Shown here in pieces: positions 20,014-32,017 of a DNA stretch of 64,000 nucleotides. The DNA lies in contig NC_087064.1 in the NCBI RefSeq assembly GCF_963678635.1, positions 42,375,165-42,439,164 on the forward strand. Reading direction: 5' to 3'. The stretch is from Symsagittifera roscoffensis. Taxonomy: Eukaryota > Xenacoelomorpha > Acoela > Convolutidae. The position numbers and the translations under genes are program-made. How positions within the stretch are numbered: the stretch's first letter is position 1; each line of letters starts with the position of its first letter. The notes beneath the pieces were generated by a model, which ran no database searches, had not been told where the DNA came from, and worked only from the letters and a program-made list of their open reading frames with translations.

Positions 20014-20357
20014 AAAAAAACTGAAGCTATGTTTTTATTTAGATAGGGAAGATACGAATGCAGCAATTTTTCTGACATAAACTAAATTACAAGAAAAATG
20101 CTTTTGTGGATATATCATTTTTATTGGTTTTCTTTAAAAAAAACTCAACACCGGTAGGATCTCATGTTACTTTTGGTCCTTTGAATTGAGCACTTTAATC
20201 TCTGCTACAAAAATTGAGAAAAACAAAATAATTCGATTTTAACAAAAAGTGTATGTAATTGTTCGTGTTTTCATAAACTTGGATTTATGATTTTGGTAGG
20301 TTATCTTTAAATTTCTTTTGTGTGTGTGTGTGTGAGTTTGTTAACCCCACGGAGATG
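19942..20357 (-). repeat. Inverted-repeat arm, right
   Basis: Reverse-complement partner of 17689-18117, ending cccacggagatg. It holds a (TG)n run of about 16 bp at 20319-20334 not present in the left arm. Confidence 0.75.
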
Positions 20358-22047
20358 CAAATATTGCACAGATGTAAAATTTTTGTTCACAAGCAGCTGC
20401 CTAAATGAAAAAAATTTCTAAAACTTCGAAATGAAAACTGATATCTTTGAAACTTTGAGCTCCAGCCCTCAGAGTAAGAGTCCAATTTCCTGCTGATTCC
20501 GCTATCTCAAAATATTTTTTTTTGAAACTGTAGCCACCAGCGAAGCAAATACAACGCCATCTACTAAACTTTAGAGCAACTGAAATTAACATGCAGCAAA
20601 AATGCCATCAACTTTTTCATCCTTAATTTATACGTGCTGCAAAATTGATAACACTTGGGAAAACTGTGAACTCCTACCAAAAAACCACAGTTTGTTTGTG
20701 TAATTAAGGGCCTATTTGATTTTTTGTAGAAAACCAATATTCTAATTCCTGTAAATTCAGACATTGAGTAGAAAACAAAAAGAATCGGCTTCAATAGGCT
20801 AAAACCATTCTATTGAGAACAACTTTATTTAAAAGGCATAGTGTTTTCAGTTACTATTGAAACTGAAACTTTTTTGTGACTGATTTACACTCACTTAGCA
20901 AATGTGTTTTTTCAGCAAATTTTGGGTTCCACAATTTTGTTTGCGTGTTACGCAAACTATATTGGATCGAGACGAAAAGCGAATATAAAAAGTAACCTGA
21001 AATTTTTGAACAATTTTAAAAACAGTAGTTTGTGTCGTTTTCGTTAAATTAAAATCAGATAAAAAACTGTTTTCAAACATAGCCAAAATTTTTTATTTAT
21101 GCATCATTGGTTTGATCATTTTCTATTTTTTTCCTCTGTGTGGGCCCTGTTAAGCCTGCTAAAAAACTGAAAAACAGTTTCTGAAAAAAATGATCAGCCT
21201 TCGCTGTTGTTTTCTGCTTCCTCAGATTAAAAAAAATAAAAATTGACAATTGAATAACACATAAGCCATATTTAACGTCGCAAGTTAACACGTAAAATAT
21301 CGTGGTAACACGTAAATACTAATTAAATTAGCAAATTTGAGAAATGGGAAGGAAGTAGAAGAGATCCAAACTATCACATAGTTTCATTATATATAGTTTT
21401 TACAACGTCCGATTTATTTTTTTTTTCCATTCATTTTCAAGTTTCAAATTGGAATTTATGTTAACGATGTCAAATGCAAGAATACTTTGAATGTTGATCA
21501 AACAAACTATTGAGATCAGGTTTGTTTTGCATGTTTTTATTGTAACATAACGCATTTTTGAGCAGTTCATTTACACACATAAAAATATGGTCAGCCTTTG
21601 TAAACGGCGTTGCCAATAAAATTGCTCTAAGCACTGCAAATTCAAAAAAAAACTTTTTAATTTGAATTGAGTTTTGCCTCAAAAAGCACAAACAGTAAGG
21701 ACAATAAAAAATGCAAAGCCTTAGTTCGATCAATGAGTCATTTGTATAGATAGGAGTTATTGTAACTACTTTTGGTGACATGTAAAGGACACAAATTATT
21801 GAGAACATGTTGAAGACAAAAATAAAATTTTTGTTCCAATTGAACAGTTAGACAATTCAATTGAAAGCACTAGAAAAAATAAAATCCAACATCACTATTA
21901 TTCAAGAAAAATAACACAGAATTTCAAAACAATAATCTCTGCGCAAAAAAATGTTTAATTATATTCAAAATGAGTGTCAAAAAATGTTTTCTATTGAACT
22001 AAAAGAAGTGTTCGGATAATATACTGCATAATATAATAGATATGGGG
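20358..22047. other. AT-rich DNA without recognised genes
   Basis: Only short AT-rich open frames, the longest on the minus strand at 21470-21808, with no domain and composition like the surrounding noncoding DNA. Small features: a perfect 8-bp-stem hairpin gtttgcgt-gtt-acgcaaac at 20939-20957 and a repeated taacacgtaaa near 21287-21315. Confidence 0.5.
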
Positions 22048-22766
22048 ACTGACCTTTTACGGGTCTAGGACAACAAGCCGACGGGACTTCAAGCCGAAGG
22101 GACTTCAAGCCGAAATTAAAACTTTACAAGCACCTCAAAACTCTATGTTATCATCTGTAAAACGTTATTTTTCAGAAGTTTTGATAAGTTTAGTCCATTA
22201 AAAGCGTTATTCATGACAATGCACCACTTGTGATTGGCGTCCGTTAATAACATCAGCCGGTTTTTGAAATGCATAAATTATAAAAATGAAAAATGCCTTC
22301 AACCATGTTTTATTTTTCAAGTTTCCGAAACATCATTTGGAGGCTTAAATTTCATGAAAACGCCAATAACTTGTGAAGAAAGATAATGAAATTCAGAAAT
22401 TTTTCAAAAAAGTTTTCAAATTAATCATATTTCACAGGTTTATAAGGAACTATTCGGCTTGAATCCCTTAATTTTACGATTCGGCTTGAAGTCCCGTCGG
22501 CTTGATGTCCGGCACCAACCTTTTACCAGATGACTTTTTACCAGCAAAATTATAACATGGAACTTTTACCAGACTCGATAAACAAATTTGATTGACAGAT
22601 GTATTGACGCCATTTAGTCGGGTTAAAGACAAGGATTTCACGGTTTCTCAACAAAGTTTTGTTTGTTCTAACCGCTTCCTTCTCAAATCTTCCACTAATT
22701 TTACATTTATACTGATTGAGTTATTTTATTGTGGTCTGGTAAAATGTCGGTCTGGTAAAAAGTCGG
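22048..22766. mobile_element. Outer MITE-like element (interrupted)
   Basis: Left terminus ctgaccttttac continues, after the inner element is removed, as cagatgactttttaccag (22527-22544). The right terminus at 22735-22766, reverse-complemented, reads ccgactttttaccag then accgacattttaccag. Both ends therefore carry two ttttaccag repeats. Without the insert it is about 0.25 kb. No transposase. Confidence 0.6.
22061..22518. mobile_element. Inner MITE-like element with 8-bp target duplication
   Basis: 458 bp flanked by ccttttac at 22053-22060 and 22519-22526. The left terminus gggtctaggacaacaagccg and the right terminus (reverse-complemented ttggtgccggacatcaagcc) share ggaca-caagccgacgggacttc. 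Both arms contain repeated acttcaagccgaa. An 8-bp duplication is typical of hAT-superfamily elements; the assignment is inferred. It is inserted in the TIR of the outer element. Confidence 0.75.
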
Positions 22767-23671
22767 CAAAAAAATGGCATTTAAAAAAATATAGGATCAT
22801 AATTTTAGAGAGTACACTCGAAAGAAGTCCTTGTTGTAACTGAAACAAATGAATCAATTAAAACAACAATTTAATTTTCAGTCTTAAAAATGGTTTTGAT
22901 CAAACTGCTTAAAAACACAATATAAAGATGCAAAGGAACTGATTTCCTAGTGATCGAATTTGATATTGTATCTTCAATTTATAATTTTTTTCTGGCTAAA
23001 TAGCACATAGGTTATCAATCAGGTCGAGATAAAGCAGTACTCTATAGAAAAATCTCAACGGCGATTTAACACGTTAAGTAGTTATCCTGGCGCTCTTTCA
23101 AAAAATTGTTTTTGTTCCGACTTTCGATACGAAAGTGACGGAATATTTGTGCTCGGGGTGGGTTTTTTTCTTCAGACAAATTTCGACTTTTTAACTAGCC
23201 ATTTTTGACGAAGTTTTTTTTATCATTCGAAAGGTATTGTTGTCCTGAGCTCAAATTTGAAAAAACATTTCACCTGTGATCATTTTTCGTAAAATTACGG
23301 GGGTTTAAAATTTGCCATTTTGGCCAATTTGGGACAATTAACGCGCGATATATTTCTCGCTATTATAACGCGTAAGCGAAGAGTTAATCCGTCTTAGAAA
23401 TCGCACCAAATTGGTTAAAAGAACCTTATTCGCCATAATTGGTTTGTTACAAGGAGCGAAATCTATCTTTCGTACTTTAACTGGCGTGTGGGGGGATGAT
23501 TTTTATAAAAAAAAATCAAGTTTTAGAAAAAACAATTTTTTTTTTATTTTGTTATATTTCATTGAATTTTTTAATGTTATTACTGCTCCATAAACCTTAA
23601 AAGGCAGTCGGAACATTCAGGGCTTCGCCCTGATACGAGCAGTCTTGTTGAATTAGTGCACAACTTTGAAC
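22767..23671. other. AT-rich DNA with small hairpin
   Basis: No supported gene. A perfect hairpin tcagggc-ttc-gccctga lies at 23617-23633, and palindromic ttcgatacgaa near 23125. Short open frames (22592-22843, 23411-23593) have low-complexity Lys/Phe/Leu-rich translations. Confidence 0.45.
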
Positions 23672-23826
23672 GGTTCTTTTTCCTTTTCCCCCCACCTCCC
23701 ACCTCACGCCAGCATCAATTTCATGATCTAAAGAGTGGTTTTACAAGGTTAATAATGAAGACCAAATTAGTCTGCATGTCAATTTTCACGACAATAGTAC
23801 AATCTGAACACTAATTTTTCTTATGA
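23672..23826. mobile_element. Truncated C/T-ended TIR element at the duplication edge
   Basis: Starts ggttctttttccttttcccc and lacks its right terminus. The intact partner is 58283-58470. The duplication match ends here. Confidence 0.7.
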
Positions 23827-25072
23827 ATTAATGAATACAAAATATCTATTGCGTCTATTAACCTTTTACCTATCTGCTACTAGCTTGTTTACTCGGATCT
23901 TGTTTTATTCTGCAACATCTTACAAAACAATTACGATATCAAAGTTGATGATCATGTAAATTTTTTTTTCTTAGACCTGGCAGTCGTGCTGCACACAGGA
24001 CTTTGTTCGATATTCCGAAAGTGTGCAAAACTTCAACATGGGTGTTGTATTTTATCCGGGCAACTGCTAATGTCAACAACGTGTTAGCGAAATATGGGAT
24101 TGACCTTCGCCAGGAGAAACCGCCAGTGCAAAGAGAAAACTCCCTGAAATCTTTTTAAAACTATCGATATCAGATTTCAACCCTGAAAACTCCTGTACCT
24201 TTTTTATCAATTGGCGCTGTTTAACCTGTAGATCTTAAGGCTCATACTTGTATTTCTGCCATCTATATAGGGACTAAAGTCTTTTAGTAGTAGTAGTAGT
24301 TAAAAAGTTAAATTGAAAAATTTTAAATTAACAACCAAAACACTTCAAAAAGTTTTCGTTTATGTTTATCAATATTTGAAACTAAAGCAAAATCAGAAGA
24401 ACTTCGAGAAAATTAGCTGGCAGCAACTCAAGTTGTCACAGTAAAACAGGAAATTGGTCTAGCATTGAAGTACGAAATTTTTCGAAAAGGATGGCTACCT
24501 TTAAAAATTTTGGGCTAAAAGGTAACAAACCAAAATTTCAAAAAAAACTAGTGCAGAAAAAAAAAAAAAAAAAAAAAAATGCGCCAAAACTAATGAGCTA
24601 TTTTATCTGCACCAAAAAAACGCAATAAATACAGCCGATCGAACAACCATTAGCAACACCTGTTGTATAAAATTTTTTTTAAATGGTCAAAAACAACGAT
24701 GCTATTTGCAAGCGTAATTTGAAATTTTAAAGCAAACTCATAAAGCAATAATACTTCAAAATCATTATGGTTATTTCATACGACAAATCGGTACCAGATG
24801 AGTTTTTTAAGCAGTCTAATCATTATTTGACATTTGACCAGAATGACCAAGTATGCATAGCGGCAAAAGAACAATTATTCGAACCGTTCGACTAAAAAAC
24901 CGACTGTATGGAGAGATTAAGGTTGTTAATCGTCTAATTGCATGAATTCGAGAGGATTATTTTGAATCGAAAAATTATTTTTTAATAATTTCGATTCGAG
25001 CGTGCATGACACGTGATCGTTTTAGTTTTGCAAAAATTGAGAAAAAGAGCAAAATCAGAAACGCGATTATTT
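23827..25072. other. Single-copy AT-rich spacer
   Basis: The largest stretch in the window with no second copy. It contains a 23-A run at 24557-24579, an agt microsatellite near 24284-24298 and a hairpin near 24963-24996 (gaatcgaaa... with ...ttcgattc). No ORF supported. Confidence 0.6.
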
Positions 25073-25179
25073 CCAGTAGAAGAGAGATCAACCACCGCGG
25101 GCAAAAAAAAATGAAACGCAACAACGTTAACAGAAGCAACCATCGAGAAAAAGCTTTCGGAGTTGTAATGATTGTGCTG

Positions 25180-26087
25180 TTACAATCGTTACCGGAGTTA
25201 TTGAACAAATCAGGAAGGCTGAAGGTGAACACATCAACCCTTCCTGGTTGTGAGGAAAGCGTTACTTCAAGGATATCGAAGAAACCGCAAGGTCTGGAGT
25301 CACACTCCTGAACGGTCATTTTATTAACTTTTAGCCTTTTGAGAAATTCTGAGTTTAAATTTTAGCATCTGTTTTCAGTTTCAGGCTATGAGAAGCCAAA
25401 AGTTAAGGAAAGGGTCTCCAACATTTGCCCGAAAGTACATATCGACGGAAAAAAAAGCTAGGTTGTAAAACGACTGGCTAGCGTCTGAACACAGCTCTCC
25501 ATGCTTTTAACCGTCTCTATCAAAGCCAGTTCTTTGTGTGGTGCTTTCAACATCTGGTCGACAAAACTTTTCAGTTTCAGTGTCTTGCAACACGTCGGTG
25601 GCTATTCTGACGCTGTTGGAGGCAGTCCTTCAACATTTTTGCTCTACTACCCTTTGCTTGCAACAAGGTAGGGGATCTACGTTAGTTTCCCTGTTTCTGC
25701 AGAAGCTTTTGTGGAGGCACAACGTCACGTTTCTCTCCAGGTCTTCCTTCAACATTTTTTCTCTTTCTTTCCCGTCACACTCTTTTGTTCTGGACGTCTT
25801 GTTCACTGCGGTAGTCTCTGCATTCCGATGAGTTACAAAAGCTCGCTTGAAAACTCCTGCTCCAATATCCAGCCGATATGTGCTGTACACCCAGCTGTGC
25901 TTCGACATATGCTTCTTGGCATTCTCGTACAACCACGCAGTCATGTTGTCTCTAAACCATGGCATCAGTCGTCTGATCAACCACGAAGAGAGATCAACCA
26001 CGACGGGCGATAGAAAAAACGAAACGCAACAACTTTAACAGAAGCAACCATTGAGAAAAAGCCTTCCGAGTTGTAATGATTGTGCTG
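25180..26087. repeat. S monomer 1
   Basis: 908 bp. S-specific segment at about 25551-25672 (tttcagtttcagtgtcttgc onward). Its first 60 bp differ from S2 (accggagtt versus cacggaaga). Confidence 0.85.
25630..26001 (-). CDS. Hypothetical ORF of the S monomer
   Basis: 123-residue frame MVDLSSWLIRRLMPWFRDNM... with KHMSKHSWVYSTYRLDIGAG and KTSRTKECDGKEREK, ending in VVEQKC encoded by the S-specific segment. An identical frame lies at 28206-28577. No domain recognised; coding status uncertain. Confidence 0.25.
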   Translation of the reverse strand: MVDLSSWLIRRLMPWFRDNMTAWLYENAKKHMSKHSWVYSTYRLDIGAGVFKRAFVTHRNAETTAVNKTSRTKECDGKEREKMLKEDLERNVTLCLHKSFCRNRETNVDPLPCCKQRVVEQKC

Positions 26088-27755
26088 TTACAATCGTTCA
26101 CGGAAGAATTGAACAAATCAGGAAGGCTGAAGGTGAAGAGACCAGCCCTTCTTGGTTGTGAAAGCGTTTCTTCAAGGATATTGAGGACACGGGAAGGGTC
26201 TGGAGTCACACTCCTGGAATGTCATTTTAATAACTTTTAGCTTTTTGAGATGTCCTGAATTTATATTTTAACATCTATTTTCAGTTTCAGGCTATGAGAA
26301 GCTAAAAGTTAGGGAAAGGGTCTGTAACATTCGCCCGGAGAAACATATCGACAGAAAATAAAGCTGGGTTGTAAAACGACTGGCTAGCGTCTAAACACAG
26401 CTCTACATGCCTTTAACCGTCTCTACCAAAGGCAGTTTTTTGTGTGGTTCTTTCAACATCGGGTCGATAAAATCGTTACAGTTTTGGGCATCGGTCAGAA
26501 CGCTCAAAAAAACTTAGTTACATGCAAAAATAGTGAGCTCATGGCTGGGTCTCAGTATCCCCAGACCACGGAGTCACTCCTGAAAACATGGCTGCTACTT
26601 ATTTATTATATTACCATTGTTTTTGTTCAGTAGATAAAAATAATCATTCCCGTCGGAGATGAATCAACCCTTTCCCTTAACTCTTAGCTTCTCATACTCT
26701 GAAAAAAATTTCGATGTTAATTTAATTCAACTCAGGAGATTCCAGAAAGCTAAAATTTTTTCAAAACAAGGTTTGAGTTTGCTTCCTGAGACCCTCCGGA
26801 TTCTTGAATCCGGACAAAGAACAGTCTTATCTTCTCTCCGGAACGCTGGTCGCGTCATCCCAACACGCTTCCTGGTTCTCGGGAATTGCTTTGTAACAAT
26901 TGTAGCTGCACAATTGTTACAATTCGGAATCGTCTTCCAACAATAATCTCGATTGCAATTTCAATTTGTATCGTAGGCTTGTCGTTCAACTCGTTTGTTC
27001 CAACGAATTTTGTTGCTGTGTTTTTCTCATTTTCGGTTGTCGCGAAATTTCAAGGTCGTGACTTGTCTTTATTTTGGAACGAATTTTGAAAACTTATTAC
27101 GTCACGCCAAACTGAAAATTCCCGATTTACCAAATCGTCAGATAAAAACTACTAATCCGCCAAAACAGCCAATCTTCCCAGCTCACGGACACATTTAAAA
27201 ATTCGAAGTCACCCTGCATTTTGACGGCATTCTGGTCGAAGGTCACATACTCCCCGAACAGCACGGTCAAGGAAAAATTAAGGAAAGTGTCTGTAACATT
27301 CGCCCGAAAGCGACGGAAAATAAAGCTAGGTTGTTTAGGATCTACGTTAGTTTCCTTGTTTCTGCAGAAGCTGTTGTGGAGGCACAACGTCACGTTTCTC
27401 TCCAGGTCTTCCTTCATTATTTCTTCTCTTTATTTTCTGTCACACTCACTTGTTCTGGACGTCTTTTTCACTGCGGCAGTCTCTGCAATCCGACCGATGA
27501 GTTAAAAAAGCTCGCTTGAAATCTCCTGATCTAATGTCCTGCCGATATGTACTGTAGACCCAGCTGTGCTTCGACATATGCTTCTTGGCATTCTCGTACA
27601 ACCATGCAGTCATGTTGGCTCTAAACCATGGCGTCAGTCGTCTGATCAACCACGAAGAGAGATCAACCACGACGGGCGAGAAAAAAACGAAACGCAAAAT
27701 TGTTAACAGAAGCAACCATTGAGAAAAAGCCTTCCGAGTTGTAATGATTGTGCTG
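26088..27755. repeat. L monomer 1
   Basis: 1668 bp. It ends with an antisense frame at 27446-27895 that runs into S2 and carries WFRANMTAWLYENAKKHMSK. Confidence 0.85.
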
Positions 27756-27895
27756 TTACAATCGTTCACGGAAGAATTGAACAAATCAGGAAGGCTGAAG
27801 GTGAAGAGACCAGCCCTTCTTGGTTGTAAGGAAAGCGTTACTTCAAGGATATCGAAGAAACCGCAAGGTCTGGAGTCACACTCCTGAACGGTCAT
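27446..27895 (-). CDS. Hypothetical ORF spanning L1-S2
   Basis: 149-residue frame, the longest of this family in the array. It starts in the next monomer (MTVQECDSRPCGFFDILEVT), then LPDLFNSSVNDCNSTIITTR and the shared Trp/His-rich segment. Variation among monomers in start and end suggests a relic, not a gene. Confidence 0.25.
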   Translation of the reverse strand: MTVQECDSRPCGFFDILEVTLSLQPRRAGLFTFSLPDLFNSSVNDCNSTIITTRKAFSQWLLLLTILRFVFFSPVVVDLSSWLIRRLTPWFRANMTAWLYENAKKHMSKHSWVYSTYRQDIRSGDFKRAFLTHRSDCRDCRSEKDVQNK

Positions 27896-28663
27896 TTTAT
27901 TAACTTTTAGCCTTTTGAGAAATTCTGAGTTTAAATTTTAGCATCTGTTTTCAGTTTCAGGCTATGAGAAGCCAAAAGTTAAGGAAAGGGTCTCCAACAT
28001 TTGCCCGAAAGTACATATCGACGGAAAAAAAAGCTAGGTTGTAAAACGACTGGCTAGCGTCTGAACACAGCTCTCCATGCTTTTAACCGTCTCTATCAAA
28101 GCCAGTTCTTTGTGTGGTGCTTTCAACATCTGGTCGACAAAACTTTTCAGTTTCAGTGTCTTGCAACACGTCGGTGGCTATTCTGACGCTGTTGGAGGCA
28201 GTCCTTCAACATTTTTGCTCTACTACCCTTTGCTTGCAACAAGGTAGGGGATCTACGTTAGTTTCCCTGTTTCTGCAGAAGCTTTTGTGGAGGCACAACG
28301 TCACGTTTCTCTCCAGGTCTTCCTTCAACATTTTTTCTCTTTCTTTCCCGTCACACTCTTTTGTTCTGGACGTCTTGTTCACTGCGGTAGTCTCTGCATT
28401 CCGATGAGTTACAAAAGCTCGCTTGAAAACTCCTGCTCCAATATCCAGCCGATATGTGCTGTACACCCAGCTGTGCTTCGACATATGCTTCTTGGCATTC
28501 TCGTACAACCACGCAGTCATGTTGTCTCTAAACCATGGCATCAGTCGTCTGATCAACCACGAAGAGAGATCAACCACGACGGGCGATAGAAAAAACGAAA
28601 CGCAACAACTTTAACAGAAGCAACCATTGAGAAAAAGCCTTCCGAGTTGTAATGATTGTGCTG
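27756..28663. repeat. S monomer 2
   Basis: Apart from its first 60 bp, nearly identical to S1 at an offset of 2576. Confidence 0.85.
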
Positions 28664-30331
28664 TTACAATCGTTCACGGAAGAATTGAACAAATCAGGAA
28701 GGCTGAAGGTGAAGAGACCAGCCCTTCTTGGTTGTGAAAGCGTTTCTTCAAGGATATTGAGGAAACCGGAAGGGCCTGGAGTCACACTCCTGGAATGTCA
28801 TTTTAATAACTTTTAGCTTTTTGAGATGTCCTGAATTTATATTTTAACATCTATTTTCAGTTTCAGGCTATGAGAAGCTAAAAGTTAGGGAAAGGGTCTG
28901 TAACATTCGCCCGGAGAAACATATCGACAGAAAATAAAGCTGGGTTGTAAAACGACTGGCTAGCGTCTAAACACAGCTCTACATGCCTTTAACCGTCTCT
29001 ACCAAAGGCAGTTTTTTGTGTGGTTCTTTCAACATCGGGTCGATAAAATCGTTACAGTTTTGGGCATCGGTCAGAACGCTCAAAAAAACTTAGTTACATG
29101 CAAAAATAGTGAGCTCATGGCTGGGTCTCAGTATCCCCAGACCACGGAGTCACTCCTGAAAACATGGCTGCTACTTATTTATTATATTACCATTGTTTTT
29201 GTTCAGTAGATAAAAATAATCATTCCCGTCGGAGATGAATCAACCCTTTCCCTTAACTCTTAGCTTCTCATACTCTGAAAAAAATTTCGATGTTAATTTA
29301 ATTCAACTCAGGAGATTCCAGAAAGCTAAAATTTTTTCAAAACAAGGTTTGAGTTTGCTTCCTGAGACCCTCCGGATTCTTGAATCCGGACAAAGAACAG
29401 TCTTATCTTCTCTCCGGAACGCTGGTCGCGTCATCCCAACACGCTTCCTGGTTCTCGGGAATTGCTTTGTAACAATTGTAGCTGCACAATTGTTACAATT
29501 CGGAATCGTCTTCCAACAATAATCTCGATTGCAATTTCAATTTGTATCGTAGGCTTGTCGTTCAACTCGTTTGTTCCAACGAATTTTGTTGCTGTGTTTT
29601 TCTCATTTTCGGTTGTCGCGAAATTTCAAGGTCGTGACTTGTCTTTATTTTGGAACGAATTTTGAAAACTTATTACGTCACGCCAAACTGAAAATTCCCG
29701 ATTTACCAAATCGTCAGATAAAAACTACTAATCCGCCAAAACAGCCAATCTTCCCAGCTCACGGACACATTTAAAAATTCGAAGTCACCCTGCATTTTGA
29801 CGGCATTCTGGTCGAAGGTCACATACTCCCCGAACAGCACGGTCAAGGAAAAATTAAGGAAAGTGTCTGTAACATTCGCCCGAAAGCGACGGAAAATAAA
29901 GCTAGGTTGTTTAGGATCTACGTTAGTTTCCTTGTTTCTGCAGAAGCTGTTGTGGAGGCACAACGTCACGTTTCTCTCCAGGTCTTCCTTCATTATTTCT
30001 TCTCTTTATTTTCTGTCACACTCACTTGTTCTGGACGTCTTTTTCACTGCGGCAGTCTCTGCAATCCGACCGATGAGTTAAAAAAGCTCGCTTGAAATCT
30101 CCTGATCTAATGTCCTGCCGATATGTACTGTAGACCCAGCTGTGCTTCGACATATGCTTCTTGGCATTCTCGTACAACCATGCAGTCATGTTGGCTCTAA
30201 ACCATGGCGTCAGTCGTCTGATCAACCACGAAGAGAGATCAACCACGACGGGCGAGAAAAAAACGAAACGCAACATTGTTAACAGAAGCAACCATTGAGA
30301 AAAAGCCTTCCGAGTTGTAACAATTGTGCTG
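28664..30331. repeat. L monomer 2
   Basis: Nearly identical to L1 at an offset of 2576; differences include ggaaaccgg versus ggacacggg near 28761/26185 and gcaacatt versus gcaaaatt near 30271/27695. Confidence 0.85.
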
Positions 30332-30456
30332 TTACAATCGTTACCGGAAGAATTGAACAAATCAGGAAGGCTGAAGGTCAAGACAGCAATCCTTCCTGGT
30401 TGTGATGAAAGCGTTTTTTCAAGGATATTGAAGAAACCGGAAGGGTCTGGAGTCAC
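30022..30456 (-). CDS. Hypothetical ORF spanning L2-L3
   Basis: 144 residues. Same family as 27446-27895 but with start MTPDPSGFFNILEKTLSSQP. Ends in CRSEKDVQNK. No domain recognised. Confidence 0.2.
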   Translation of the reverse strand: MTPDPSGFFNILEKTLSSQPGRIAVLTFSLPDLFNSSGNDCNSTIVTTRKAFSQWLLLLTMLRFVFFSPVVVDLSSWLIRRLTPWFRANMTAWLYENAKKHMSKHSWVYSTYRQDIRSGDFKRAFLTHRSDCRDCRSEKDVQNK

Positions 30457-32017
30457 ACTCCTGAACTGTCATTTTAATAAATTTTCGCTTTTTGAGATTT
30501 CCTGAATTTATTTTTTGACATCTATTTTCAGTTTCAGGCTATGAGAAGCTAAAATTTAAGGAAAGGGTCTGTAACCTTCGCTCGGAAGTACATATCGGTG
30601 GAAATTAAAGCTAGGTTGTAAGACTACTGGCTGGCTAGCGTCTAAACACAGCTCTACATGCTTTTAACCGTCTCTACCAAAGCCAGTTCTTTGTGTGGTC
30701 CTTTCAACATCGGGTCGATAAAACTTTTAACTGTTTTGGGCATCAGTCAGAACGCTCAAATTACCTTAGTTACATGCAAAAATAGTGAGCTCATGGCTGG
30801 GTCTCAGTATCCCCAGACCACGAGGTCACTCTGTTCCCACATGGCTACTATTTTTTCATTATATTACTATTGTTTTTGTTCAGTAGATAAAAATCATCCT
30901 TCCCATCGGAGATGAATCAACCCTTTCCCTTAACTCCTAGCTTCTCATACTCTGAAAATGAATTCGATGTTAATTTAATTCAAATGAGGAGATTCCAGGA
31001 AGCTAAAATTTTGTCAAAATAAAGTTTGAGTTCGCTTCCTGAGACGCTTCCGGATTCTTCAATTCGGACAAAAAACAGTCTTATCTTCTTTCCGGAACGC
31101 TGGTCGCGTCATCCCAACACGCTTCCTGGTTCTCGGGAATTGCTTTGTAACGATTGTAGCTGCACAATTGTTGCAATTCGGAATCGTCCTCCAACAAAAA
31201 TCTCGATTGCAATTTCAATTTGTATCGTAGGCTTGTCGTTCAACTCGTTTGTTCCAACGAATTTTGTTGCTGTGTTTTTCTCATTTTCGGTTGTCGCAAA
31301 ATTTCAAGGTCGTGACTTGTCTTTATTTTGGAACGAATTTTGAAAACTTATTACCTCACGCCAAACTGAATATTCCCGATTTACCAAATCGTCAGATAAA
31401 TACTACTAATCCACCAAAACAGCCAATCTTCCCAGCTCACGGACACATTTAAAAATTTCGAAGTCACCTTGCATTTTGACGGCATTCTGGTCGAAGGTCA
31501 CATACTCCCCGAACAGCACGGTCAAGGAAAAATTAAGGAAAGTGTCTGTAACATTCGCCCGAAAGTACATATCGACGGAAAATAAAGCTAGGTTGCTTAG
31601 GATCTACGTTAGTTTCCCTGTTTCTGCAGAAGCTGTTGTGGAGGCACAACGTCACGTTTCTCTCCAGGTCTTCCTTCATTATTTCTTCTCTTTATTTCCC
31701 GTCACACTCACTTGTTCTGGACGTCTTTTTCACTGCGGCAGTCTCTGCAATCCGACCGATGAGTTACAAAAGCTCGCTTGAAATCTCCTGATCCAATGTC
31801 CTGCTGATATGTACTGTAGACCCAGCTGTGCTTCGACATATGCATCTTGACATTCTCGTACAACCATGCAGTCATGTTGGCTCTAAACCATGGCATCAGT
31901 CGTCTGATCAACCACGAAGAGAGATCAACCACGACGGGCGAGAAAAAAACGAAACGCAACATTGTTAACAGAAGCAACCATTGAGAAAAAGCTTTCCGAG
32001 TTGTAACAATTGTGCTG
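30332..32017. repeat. L monomer 3
   Basis: 1686 bp; more diverged from L1 and L2 than these are from each other, and closer to L4 and L5. Confidence 0.85.

Larger units (their letters stand above)
1..23826. repeat. 34.6-kb-period duplication, copy A
   Basis: Position 1 aligns with 34606 and the match runs without a break to about 23826 (partner 58437). The offset drifts only from 34605 to 34611 through small indels, for example in an A-run near 3070, a 3-bp gain near 6280 and a T-run near 21420. From about 11 to 23.8 kb I noticed only a handful of substitutions; more lie in the 3.6-kb units. The left end is cut by the window, so the true extent is unknown. The right end falls inside a small TIR element that is complete in copy B. 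A recent segmental duplication and two unmerged haplotypes fit equally well. Confidence 0.95.

Noticed and set aside
21470-21808. 112-residue minus-strand ORF
   Set aside because: AT-rich low-complexity translation (Phe, Leu, Lys, Ile) with no domain, in DNA without other coding signs.
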